A stretch of 10,228 nt of DNA from Acidimicrobiaceae bacterium (lineage in GTDB: Bacteria; Actinomycetota; Acidimicrobiia; Acidimicrobiales; RAAP-2). Every line of letters starts with the position of its first letter. Position 1 is the first letter of the stretch. Below are positions 5,341 through 10,228 of this stretch, piece after piece. A model generated the notes under the pieces. It saw only the letters and a program-made list of their open reading frames with translations, searched no databases and was not told the origin of the DNA. The translations under genes and the position numbers were made by a program. The DNA lies in the NCBI GenBank assembly GCA_003157945.1, contig PMFY01000416.1, positions 5,138-15,365 of the forward strand, written 5' to 3'.

Positions 5341-5764
5341 CCCCCTGCGGACCGTCGGCGTCGGCGTCGGCCGCGCCTTCCGGGGGAACACCGTCCACCT
5401 CCACGGGGCCGTGCACCTCGGTCTGGACGTCCTTGATGGTGGCGTCCGGTTGCTGTTCGAGTCCGAGGAACTGCCGCTCGTCGAGGCGCTCGTCAGCGAT
5501 CAGCAGTGCATCCAATTTCGTCTGCATCGCCCGGCTCTCGCGGTTCTGGGTGGACTGGATGATGAACACCATCACGAACGTGACCACCGTGGTCATCGAG
5601 GTGATCAGTCGCATCCATCCGATGTCGTAGACGACGCCGAGCATCCACAGCACGACCACCACCACCGCCAGGGCGATCGCCGTCAGTGAGCCGAAGACGT
5701 GCGTCGTGCGCGAGACGGCATGGTTGGCGTGGTGGTGGAGACGTCTCCGGTCGAGTCGTGTCAT
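5309..5764 (-). CDS. Low-affinity iron permease family membrane protein
   Basis: A 151-residue membrane protein beginning at ATG 5764, with GGAG 7 nt before it. It has two transmembrane helices, at about 23-45 (FGSLTAIALAVVVVVLWMLGVVY) and 52-70 (RLITSMTTVVTFVMVFIIQ). They are followed by the strongly conserved block STQNRESRAMQTKLDALL (71-88) and a short GLE motif near 101. This TTVVTFVMVFIIQSTQNR pattern is typical of the bacterial low-affinity iron permease family (PF04120). Bacterial members are much shorter than fungal Fet4 and their transport role is mostly unproven. The acidic tail (residues 110-151) lies over the antisense end of the neighbouring gene and is probably poorly conserved. 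A 119-nt gap containing a hairpin separates it from the upstream gene, and no clear promoter is visible there. Confidence 0.85.
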   Translation of the reverse strand: MTRLDRRRLHHHANHAVSRTTHVFGSLTAIALAVVVVVLWMLGVVYDIGWMRLITSMTTVVTFVMVFIIQSTQNRESRAMQTKLDALLIADERLDERQFLGLEQQPDATIKDVQTEVHGPVEVDGVPPEGAADADADGPQGVREPVGRTRP

Positions 5765-5833
5765 TGGCTCACTCCGTGACGGGACCGACGGATTCCGCCG
5801 GATCGGCGGTTGCCCCCGGACGCCCGATGGTGC

Positions 5834-5885
5834 GACCGGCCCCCCGCACGCCGGGTGGCGGACGGGGCGTGGCGGGGGGCCGGTC
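5834..5885 (-). terminator. 14-bp perfect hairpin at the end of the two-helix membrane protein gene
   Basis: Arms 5834-5847 and 5872-5885 are exact reverse complements (core ACCGGCCCCCCGC) around a 24-nt loop. The stem overlaps the TGA stop (5884-5886) of the minus-strand gene. No T run follows. It probably ends or protects that transcript, and may limit read-through into the iron-permease gene. A smaller 6-bp stem at 5795-5809 follows it. Confidence 0.6.
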
Positions 5886-6138
5886 AGAGGTAGGTGTCTT
5901 CGCGCCGGACGACGGTCCCCTGCCCGTCGTCCACAACGGTGCGGTGACGCCGAAACACGCCGCCTCCGGCCACGAACCCGATGATGCACAGTGCGGCGCC
6001 CACGGCGCCCACGGCCATCAGGATCACTCCGACCGTCTGCAGGTCGAATCCGTGCTGGTCGGAACTGGAGGTCAGGGCGAAGTCGAGGACCGCACCCACG
6101 GCGAAGGCGATGATGCTCGCTACGAGACCAGCGGCCAT
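5884..6138 (-). CDS. Small two-helix membrane protein (DUF6458-like)
   Basis: An 84-residue protein with a strong ribosome site (GGGAGGTGA, 6 nt before ATG 6138). Helix 1 spans about 4-22 (GLVASIIAFAVGAVLDFAL) and helix 2 about 34-58. Between them is the motif HGFDLQTVGVILMAVGAVGA, which I recall from a widespread actinobacterial family of unknown function, DUF6458. The family name is from memory. The tail (62-84) is charged and probably cytoplasmic, ending in VVRREDTYL. A SigB/SigF-type promoter (GTTT-N15-GGGTA) lies about 50 nt upstream, which suggests induction in general stress. A strong hairpin closes the gene. Confidence 0.85.
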   Translation of the reverse strand: MAAGLVASIIAFAVGAVLDFALTSSSDQHGFDLQTVGVILMAVGAVGAALCIIGFVAGGGVFRRHRTVVDDGQGTVVRREDTYL

Positions 6139-6186
6139 GGGACGTCACCTCCCGGACGGTGGTCGGACGTGGTCATGTCGAGTTCC

Positions 6187-6210
6187 TACCCGTGGGGGGC
6201 GGGCCGAAAC
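6187..6210 (-). promoter_or_regulatory. SigB/SigF-type stress promoter for the two-helix membrane protein
   Basis: On the minus strand GTTT (6210-6207) is followed by exactly 15 nt and then GGGTA (6191-6187). This fits the general-stress consensus GTTT-N15-17-GGGTA of actinobacterial SigF/SigB with no mismatch. The leader to ATG 6138 would be about 40 nt. Confidence 0.6.
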
Positions 6211-6268
6211 ACCCCACCGGGCGGAGGGCGGACGACCCCACCGGGCGGGGTCCGGACCACCGGTGGGG
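6211..6268. repeat. GC-rich direct and inverted repeats upstream of the flavin-reductase gene
   Basis: ACCCCACCGGGCGG occurs at 6211-6224 and again at 6235-6248, 24 nt apart. The second copy also pairs with CCGGTGGGG at 6260-6268 (9-bp stem) around the palindrome GGTCCGGACC (6249-6258). A 10-bp tandem (GGACCGGGCC, twice) follows near 6294-6313. The block lies between two divergent genes, next to the -35 of the minus-strand promoter. It may be operator DNA or simply low-complexity GC sequence. Confidence 0.45.
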
Positions 6269-6376
6269 CCCGCTCGCGGGGACGCCAGGCCCGGACCGGG
6301 CCGGACCGGGCCGGCGCCACCAGCGCCGGACGGCCGGTGGGGCATGGACCACCCACCGAACGGGCATGACCGAGGC

Positions 6377-6898
6377 ATGGCCACCTCCTCCCTCCGCGAT
6401 GCCGCCGATGCCGACGCGTTCACCGACCGGACCGACTACCCGCTCGTGGTGGTGACGACCGCCGCGCCCGACGGCGAGCGGAGCGGTTGTCTCGCCGGCT
6501 TCACCACCCAGTGCAGCATCGAGCCCCTGAGGTTCCTCGTCTGCCTGTCGCGGGTCAACCACACGTTCGCCGTGGCCGCCCGCGCGTCCACCCTGGCCCT
6601 CCACCTCCTCGGGAGCGACCAGGTAGCCGCCGCCGCGTTGTTCGGCGAACGCAGCGGCGACGACATCGACAAATTCGCCGGGATCGGATGGCGGCCCGGG
6701 CGGGACGGGGTGCCGATCCTGGACGACTGCGCCGCGTGGATGGTCGTGGAGATCCTGGACCGCTTCGACGTCGGTGACCACCAGGCGCTCCACACCTCGC
6801 CGACCGATGCCGGCGCAGGTCGGGCCCACGGTCTGCTGACCCTCGGCAACGCGCCGTCGCTCGAGCCCGGGCATCCTCCCGGCGGACGCGCGGACTGA
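6377..6898 (+). CDS. Flavin reductase-like FMN-binding protein
   Basis: A 173-residue soluble protein of the flavin reductase-like split-barrel family (PF01613). The typical opening YPLVVVTTAAPDGERSGCLAGFTTQCSIEP lies at 21-50. Next come FLVCLSRVNHTFAVAARASTLALHLL (53-78), the helix FGERSGDDIDKFAGIGWRPG (89-108), PILDDCAAWMVVEI (113-126) and VGDHQALH (132-139), the usual final strand motif. Such proteins bind FMN and reduce it with NAD(P)H, or act on other oxidants; the substrate is not readable here. I use ATG 6377, close to the conserved core. An in-frame ATG at 6344 would add 11 residues. Neither has a clean ribosome site (GAGG is 1 nt from 6377). The GC-rich 25-residue tail looks unconserved. 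No clear promoter is visible upstream. The nearest neighbours point to redox stress. Confidence 0.88.
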   Translation: MATSSLRDAADADAFTDRTDYPLVVVTTAAPDGERSGCLAGFTTQCSIEPLRFLVCLSRVNHTFAVAARASTLALHLLGSDQVAAAALFGERSGDDIDKFAGIGWRPGRDGVPILDDCAAWMVVEILDRFDVGDHQALHTSPTDAGAGRAHGLLTLGNAPSLEPGHPPGGRAD

Positions 6899-6920
6899 CG
6901 TCGGGCGCCGCGGACCGCCG

Positions 6921-6946
6921 GGTTTGGTCCCTGCGGCCCCCGGGAA
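6921..6946 (+). promoter_or_regulatory. SigB/SigF-type stress promoter for the hydrophobic-protein/csbD pair
   Basis: GGTTT (6921-6925), then 16 nt, then GGGAA (6942-6946). This matches the -35 GGTTT and the degenerate -10 GGGWAW of general-stress sigma factors. It is 51 nt before ATG 6997, almost the same distance as at the other such site in this window (49 nt). The two genes downstream belong to families often under SigB control. Confidence 0.55.
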
Positions 6947-6996
6947 CAGTCGTGGAGGCGCCCCCACCGGGGCGCGATCCCGATGGAGGAATGCAC

Positions 6997-7161
6997 ATGA
7001 TCGTCCTACTCGCACTGCTGGTGGTCCTGGTCGTCGCCGGCCTGGGGTTCACGTTCCATCTCCTGTGGGTGCTGGCCGCGGTCCTACTCGTGCTGTGGGC
7101 CGTCGGCTTCGCCATCGGCCGGGGGGAGAACGCCGGAGGCCGGCACTTCTACCGCTGGTGA
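6997..7161 (+). CDS. Very small hydrophobic membrane protein
   Basis: A 54-residue protein starting at ATG 6997, with GGAGG 7 nt upstream; the ATG at 6991 is too close to that site. Two hydrophobic helices, at about 2-18 and 22-41 (HLLWVLAAVLLVLWAVGFAIG), are followed by a short tail GRGENAGGRHFYRW. The pattern of two helices ending in an aromatic YRW matches small proteins annotated simply as hydrophobic protein in streptomycetes and relatives. Their function is unknown. A stress-type promoter lies just upstream and a csbD-like gene 64 nt downstream, so the two are probably co-transcribed. A GC palindrome (7163-7175) follows the stop and could form a weak hairpin. Confidence 0.8.
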   Translation: MIVLLALLVVLVVAGLGFTFHLLWVLAAVLLVLWAVGFAIGRGENAGGRHFYRW

Positions 7162-7225
7162 CCCCGGGCCCCGGGACGCACCTGCAGCACCACTGACCAC
7201 GATCGCCAACGAAAGGAGCAGCACC

Positions 7226-7462
7226 ATGAGCAAGGAGACCGGACCCCATGCCGGAGTGTCAGGAGTCGTCGAGGACCTGAAGGGCAAGGCCAAGGAAGCG
7301 GCCGGCACCGTGCGCGGTGACGACGCACTACGCGACGAAGGCCGGGCGCAACAGGAGAAGGCCGGCGCCCAGCGGGACGTGGCCGCCAAGGAGGCGGAGG
7401 CGGAGGCCGCGCGCGGCAAGGTGGCCGCCCATGAGGCCGAGCAGCGGGCCCACCAGCGTTGA
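7226..7462 (+). CDS. CsbD family stress protein
   Basis: A 78-residue, highly charged protein with AAAGGAG 7 nt before ATG 7226. The core VEDLKGKAKEAAGTVRGDDALRDEGRAQQEKAGAQ (15-49) is the CsbD signature (PF05532). The rest (50-78) is a long Lys/Glu/Ala helix, probably coiled coil, with no cysteine and no membrane segment. CsbD in Bacillus subtilis belongs to the SigB general stress regulon, and E. coli YjbJ is an abundant stress protein; the molecular role is unknown. Here it follows the small hydrophobic protein and shares its likely stress promoter. A set of hairpins downstream probably ends the transcript. Confidence 0.92.
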   Translation: MSKETGPHAGVSGVVEDLKGKAKEAAGTVRGDDALRDEGRAQQEKAGAQRDVAAKEAEAEAARGKVAAHEAEQRAHQR

Positions 7463-7467
7463 CCGGC

Positions 7468-7501
7468 ACCTACCTGTACCGGGTCACCGGCGCGGGTAGG
7501 T
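7468..7501 (+). terminator. Hairpin just after csbD
   Basis: ACCTACC (7468-7474) pairs with GGTAGGT (7495-7501), and inside it CCGG (7479-7482) pairs with CCGG (7487-7490). It begins 5 nt after the csbD stop. It is the first of three adjoining hairpins and could be the terminator or a 3' stabiliser. Confidence 0.45.
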
Positions 7502-7516
7502 ACAGCGGACGGACGG

Positions 7517-7546
7517 GGACGGGGGATGCGATCGCATCCCCCGTCC
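7517..7546. terminator. 30-bp perfect palindrome between csbD and the response regulator gene
   Basis: The stretch GGACGGGGGATGC-GATC-GCATCCCCCGTCC region is fully self-complementary over 30 bp (15-bp arms, centre GCGATCGC at 7528-7535). As RNA it gives a very stable hairpin on either strand. As DNA it could be an operator. No T run follows. Confidence 0.6.
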
Positions 7547-7572
7547 GGCGCGCCCGACGGTCCGGGCGCGCC
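7547..7572. terminator. 10-bp perfect hairpin abutting the palindrome
   Basis: GGCGCGCCCG (7547-7556) pairs exactly with CGGGCGCGCC (7563-7572) around a 6-nt loop ACGGTC. It begins at the base after the 30-bp palindrome ends, so the two would stack in RNA. Confidence 0.55.
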
Positions 7573-7579
7573 ACGGCGC

Positions 7580-7608
7580 TTGTCCGGGGACCTGTCCGGT
7601 GCCACGAT
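7580..7608 (+). promoter_or_regulatory. Possible housekeeping-type promoter for the response regulator operon
   Basis: TTGTCC (7580-7585), 17 nt and CACGAT (7603-7608) resemble -35 and -10 elements, with about 80 nt to the TTG start. The match is modest, but it lies directly after the hairpin block, where a promoter for the next operon would be expected. Confidence 0.3.
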
Positions 7609-7683
7609 CACTGGATGGTCCGCTCCGTCGCGTCCACCGGGGGGCCGATGGCGGTTCCGCCCGCCCTCCCGACCCGCCACCCC

Positions 7684-7689
7684 GGGAGG
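7684..7689 (+). promoter_or_regulatory. Ribosome-binding site fixing the TTG start at 7695
   Basis: GGGAGG lies 5 nt before TTG 7695. It marks this rare start over the ATG at 7599, whose extra 32 residues look like non-coding GC-rich sequence. Confidence 0.7.
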
Positions 7690-7694
7690 CTGCG

Positions 7695-8942
7695 TTGACC
7701 GATCTCGTGGATCCCCACCGCGACGGCTCACCCACCGGCTCCGTCGAGGTCACCGGAGCGGGCGACCCACCGGGCGTCCCGACCGTGGCCGCGCTCCGGG
7801 TGGTCCTGGTCGAGGACGACCCGGGCGACGCCTTCCTGGTGCGCGAGCTCCTCGAGCTGGCCGGGGGCGGCTACGACCTCATCTGGTGCCGCGACCTGAC
7901 CGAGGGCTTCGCAGAGCTCGACCAGGGTGCCGACTGCGTGCTCATCGACCTCGGGCTGCCGGACACCACCGGGCTCGACACCGTGCGTGCCGTGGTCGCC
8001 CACCCGACGGGGGCCGCGGTGGTCGTGCTCACCGGCTTCGCGGACCGGGCCGCCGCCGCCGACGCCGTGCGGCTCGGCGCCCAGGACTACCTCGTCAAGG
8101 GCAGGGTCGATCACGAAGCGCTCGCGCGGTCGATCCGCTACGCCATCGCCCGCCGGCAGAGCCAGGAGTCCTCACGCCAGTTGGGGGAGGCTCTCCTCCT
8201 CCGGGCCGAGAGCGCCCGCATGGAGCGGGGCCTGGTCGCCCGCCCCATCATCGACAACCCCCGCTTCCACTGGGCCGTCCGCTACCAGGCCGGTGGCCGA
8301 CGGGCCCTGCTCGGTGGCGACTTCTTCGATGCCATCGAGCTCGAGGACGGAACGGTGCGGGTGGCGGTCGGGGACATCTGCGGTCACGGAGCGGACGAGG
8401 CGGCGCTCGGCGTGGCGCTCCGCGTAGCCTGGCGCGCGCTGGTGCTGTCCGGGGCGGACGCGGGGCGGACGCTCCACGCGGTGGAGCGTGTCCTCCGCTC
8501 GGAGCGGGAGTCGGACGAGACGTTCGCCACGATGTGCGACCTCGAGTTCGATCCGTCGGCGCGCTACCTGCGGATGCGGCTGGCGGGACACCCGAGTCCC
8601 CTGGTCGTCGGCCGGGACGACGTGCTCGACGTTCCGTCGGGCCAGCGTGGTCCCCTCCTCGGTGTCTTCGACGATCCCCGGTGGCCACCCACCGAGGTCG
8701 ACCTCGGCGAGGAGTGGACGCTGGTGGTCTACACCGACGGCATCGTCGAGGGTCACGACAGCGACGGCACCGAGCGCTTCGACTCGGTCGGCCTCGCCCG
8801 CGCCGCCAGACAGGCCGGTCCTACGACGCCACGCCGGCTGGCCGACGCGTTGGTGGACGCGGCCGAGGAGGCGAACGGCGAGCCCCTCGCCGACGACGTC
8901 GCCCTGGTGATCCTGACAAATCGGGCCCCGGCGGATCCGTGA
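7695..8942 (+). CDS. Response regulator with PP2C/SpoIIE-type serine phosphatase output domain
   Basis: A 415-residue soluble protein starting at TTG 7695. The receiver domain (about 34-152) has the acidic pocket Glu40-Asp41-Asp42, phospho-acceptor Asp85 (LIDLGLPD), Thr113 (VLTG) and Lys135 (DYLVKG), all intact. A charged helix (153-182), probably coiled coil, leads to a SpoIIE/RsbU-type PP2C domain (185-410). Its metal ligands are present: Asp209 (GGDFF), Asp227 (VGDICGHG), Asp348 (VVYTDGIVEG) and Asp400-Asp401 (LADDVALV). Such proteins dephosphorylate an anti-anti-sigma factor and so release a stress sigma factor. That target is inferred, since none is encoded here. The kinase gene that follows overlaps by 4 nt (GTGA) and is the likely partner that phosphorylates Asp85. 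The csbD stress gene and SigB-type promoters upstream fit this role. Confidence 0.95.
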   Translation: MTDLVDPHRDGSPTGSVEVTGAGDPPGVPTVAALRVVLVEDDPGDAFLVRELLELAGGGYDLIWCRDLTEGFAELDQGADCVLIDLGLPDTTGLDTVRAVVAHPTGAAVVVLTGFADRAAAADAVRLGAQDYLVKGRVDHEALARSIRYAIARRQSQESSRQLGEALLLRAESARMERGLVARPIIDNPRFHWAVRYQAGGRRALLGGDFFDAIELEDGTVRVAVGDICGHGADEAALGVALRVAWRALVLSGADAGRTLHAVERVLRSERESDETFATMCDLEFDPSARYLRMRLAGHPSPLVVGRDDVLDVPSGQRGPLLGVFDDPRWPPTEVDLGEEWTLVVYTDGIVEGHDSDGTERFDSVGLARAARQAGPTTPRRLADALVDAAEEANGEPLADDVALVILTNRAPADP

Positions 8943-10228
8943 CGGGTGCTCCCCCGGCGGAGGACGGGACGAGCGGCACGCGACCCGACACGGGTGGACA
9001 CCGGTCCATGAGCCTCCGACGGCGGCTCACGGCCCTGTTCATCCTGGGCACCGTGCTCGTCGGGGCGGTGTCCGCCGTGGCCGCCCTCGGCATCGTCCAC
9101 CTTACGGACACCCGCCGTGTCCTGCTGACGCAGGTCGATCCGGCGAGCCTGTCCGCCGACGAGCTCTTCGCGGCATACCTCGACGAGGAGACCGGGATCC
9201 GCGGCTTCATCCTCAGTCGGAACACCGCGTTCCTCGAGCCCTACCTCACGGGGATCCACGACCAGCAGGTCGCGGCCGGCCGCCTCGCGTCCGACCTGCG
9301 CACACGCCCGGACCTGCTGGCGCTCGCCCTCCGGGCCGACGCGGCGGGTCACTCCTGGAACACGTCCTTCGCCATCCCGGCCGTCCTGTCCACCAAGGCC
9401 GGTGACCCGCTCCGGATCCAACAGGAGCTGCTCGGTCCCGGCAAGGCGAGCTTCGACGAGGTGCGGGCCCGGTTCGCCATCCTGGACGCGGCACTGACGG
9501 CCGAGCGGGCGTCCACCGGTGCCGCCCTCTCCGATGCCACGACCGAACTGGTCGTCGCACTCGTCGTCGGACTCGTGCTCCTGGTGGCGGCCGGCCTCGC
9601 CCTCGAGCGGTCGTTGCGGAAATGGGTGGTCGACCCGCTCGCCGGGCTCGGTGCGTCCGTGCGTCGGGTCGCCGGTGGCGAGCTCACCCATTCGGTCGCC
9701 GTCGAAGGTCCCCCGGAGATCCGCCGCGTGGGGAGCGACGTCGAAGCCATGCGCCTGCGCATCGTCAGCGAGCTCGACCAGGTGGCGGCGGCACGCGCCG
9801 ACCTCGATGACCGGAACCGCGATCTCCAGCGTTCGAACGAGGAGCTGGAGCAGTTCGCCTACGTCGCCTCCCATGATCTCCAGGAGCCCCTGCGCAAGGT
9901 GACGAGCTTCGTGCAGCTCCTCCAGCAGCGCTACGAGCACCAGCTCGACCCTCGTGCGGACGAGTACATCGGGTTCGCGGTCGACGGCGCCCGGCGGATG
10001 CAGGCCCTGATCGACGACCTGTTGACCTTCTCGCGTGTCGGGCGCACGACCGAGGGCTTCGCCACCGTGCCCATGGGCGAGTGCGCGGCCAACGCCCTGA
10101 CGTCGCTGTCGGACCTCGTCGGGGAGACCGGCGCCACCGTGCGGATCGGTCCGCTGCCCGCCGTGCGGGGTGACCGGGTGCTCCTGACGTCGCTGTGGCA
10201 GAACCTCCTCGGCAACGCCGTGAAGTTC
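8939..10228 (+). CDS. CHASE3-HAMP sensor histidine kinase (partial, C-terminus beyond the window)
   Basis: The frame is open from GTG 8939 to the right edge, giving 430 residues. GTG overlaps the regulator gene's stop (GTGA), which suggests coupled translation; ATG 9008, closer to the first membrane helix, is an alternative. Helix 1 lies at about 31-54. Residues 55-203 form an extracytoplasmic CHASE3 sensor with the signature EETGIRGFILSRNTAFLEPY (83-102). Helix 2 is at 204-223, followed by a HAMP domain (about 221-275, VDPLAGLGASVRRVAGGEL) and a coiled coil. The HisKA domain (303-368) contains FAYVASHDLQEPLRKV, with phospho-acceptor His312. The ATPase domain is cut at its N-box (WQNLLGNAVKF, 420-430). 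The signal sensed by CHASE3 is not predictable. It probably phosphorylates the phosphatase-type regulator encoded just before it, and perhaps another receiver beyond the window. Confidence 0.95.
   Translation, partial: MTGAPPAEDGTSGTRPDTGGHRSMSLRRRLTALFILGTVLVGAVSAVAALGIVHLTDTRRVLLTQVDPASLSADELFAAYLDEETGIRGFILSRNTAFLEPYLTGIHDQQVAAGRLASDLRTRPDLLALALRADAAGHSWNTSFAIPAVLSTKAGDPLRIQQELLGPGKASFDEVRARFAILDAALTAERASTGAALSDATTELVVALVVGLVLLVAAGLALERSLRKWVVDPLAGLGASVRRVAGGELTHSVAVEGPPEIRRVGSDVEAMRLRIVSELDQVAAARADLDDRNRDLQRSNEELEQFAYVASHDLQEPLRKVTSFVQLLQQRYEHQLDPRADEYIGFAVDGARRMQALIDDLLTFSRVGRTTEGFATVPMGECAANALTSLSDLVGETGATVRIGPLPAVRGDRVLLTSLWQNLLGNAVKF

Noticed and set aside
6138..6153. GGGACGTCACCTCCC as another DosR-type site
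   Set aside because: It is the ribosome-binding site plus spacer of the two-helix membrane protein; the symmetry is coincidental. It shows how easily such boxes appear in GC-rich DNA.
5981..6376. Longer frame upstream of the flavin-reductase gene
   Set aside because: It runs opposite a real membrane-protein gene and through repeat-rich spacer, and the family begins near residue 20 of the short form.
7599..7694. Longer start for the response regulator at ATG 7599
   Set aside because: GGGAGG at 5 nt before TTG 7695 marks the start. The upstream residues look like translated non-coding DNA.
6899..7694. Mobile element or CRISPR around the small genes and palindromes
   Set aside because: There is no transposase, integrase, terminal repeats with target duplication, or regularly spaced repeats. 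Base composition matches the surroundings.
8753..9940. Open minus-strand frame of 395 codons opposite the sensor kinase
   Set aside because: The plus strand encodes CHASE3, HAMP and HisKA motifs in order. The minus product has no domain and a composition typical of antisense frames.

Overview
The window is about 70% GC by eye, with dense short operons, ATGA/GTGA gene overlaps, TTG and GTG starts and a mycobacterial-type PanD. This suggests a high-GC actinomycete, perhaps of the Acidimicrobiia; the lineage is inferred from gene style only. I recognise 15 genes, two of them cut by the window or reaching its edge. I see no rRNA, tRNA, CRISPR array, transposase or other mobile element.

Layout. 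1-2273 (minus strand): an operon of a small unknown protein, a phosphoribosyltransferase/dienelactone-hydrolase fusion and an erythromycin-esterase-family protein that runs off the left edge. 2352-2406: a 17-bp perfect hairpin. 2411-4322 (minus): an operon of an exported cupredoxin and two paralogous exported ferritin-like proteins, the last being a short Tat-type lipoprotein. 4537-5340 (plus): orphan aspartate decarboxylase panD and a small helical unknown protein, each with a TANNNT box 6-7 nt before its ATG, as expected of leaderless transcripts. 5309-6138 (minus): a low-affinity iron permease family protein, overlapping its convergent neighbour by 32 bp, and a two-helix membrane protein. 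6377-7462 (plus): a flavin-reductase-like protein, a very small hydrophobic membrane protein and a CsbD-family stress protein. 7468-7572: three consecutive hairpins. 7695-10228 (plus): a response regulator with a PP2C/SpoIIE phosphatase output domain and, overlapping it by 4 bp, a CHASE3-HAMP-HisKA sensor kinase cut by the right edge.

The common thread is stress and redox/metal handling. Two promoters resemble the general-stress sigma (SigB/SigF) consensus GTTT-N15-16-GGGWA: one before the two-helix membrane protein and one before the hydrophobic-protein/csbD pair. Next to them lies a receiver-phosphatase/kinase pair of the type that controls such sigma factors by partner switching. No sigma, anti-sigma or anti-anti-sigma gene is in the window, so this link is inference. 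The most interesting possible system is the cupredoxin plus paired ferritin-like operon. Its two ferritin-like products share a cytoplasmic N-terminal helix, but only one keeps the twin-arginine motif.
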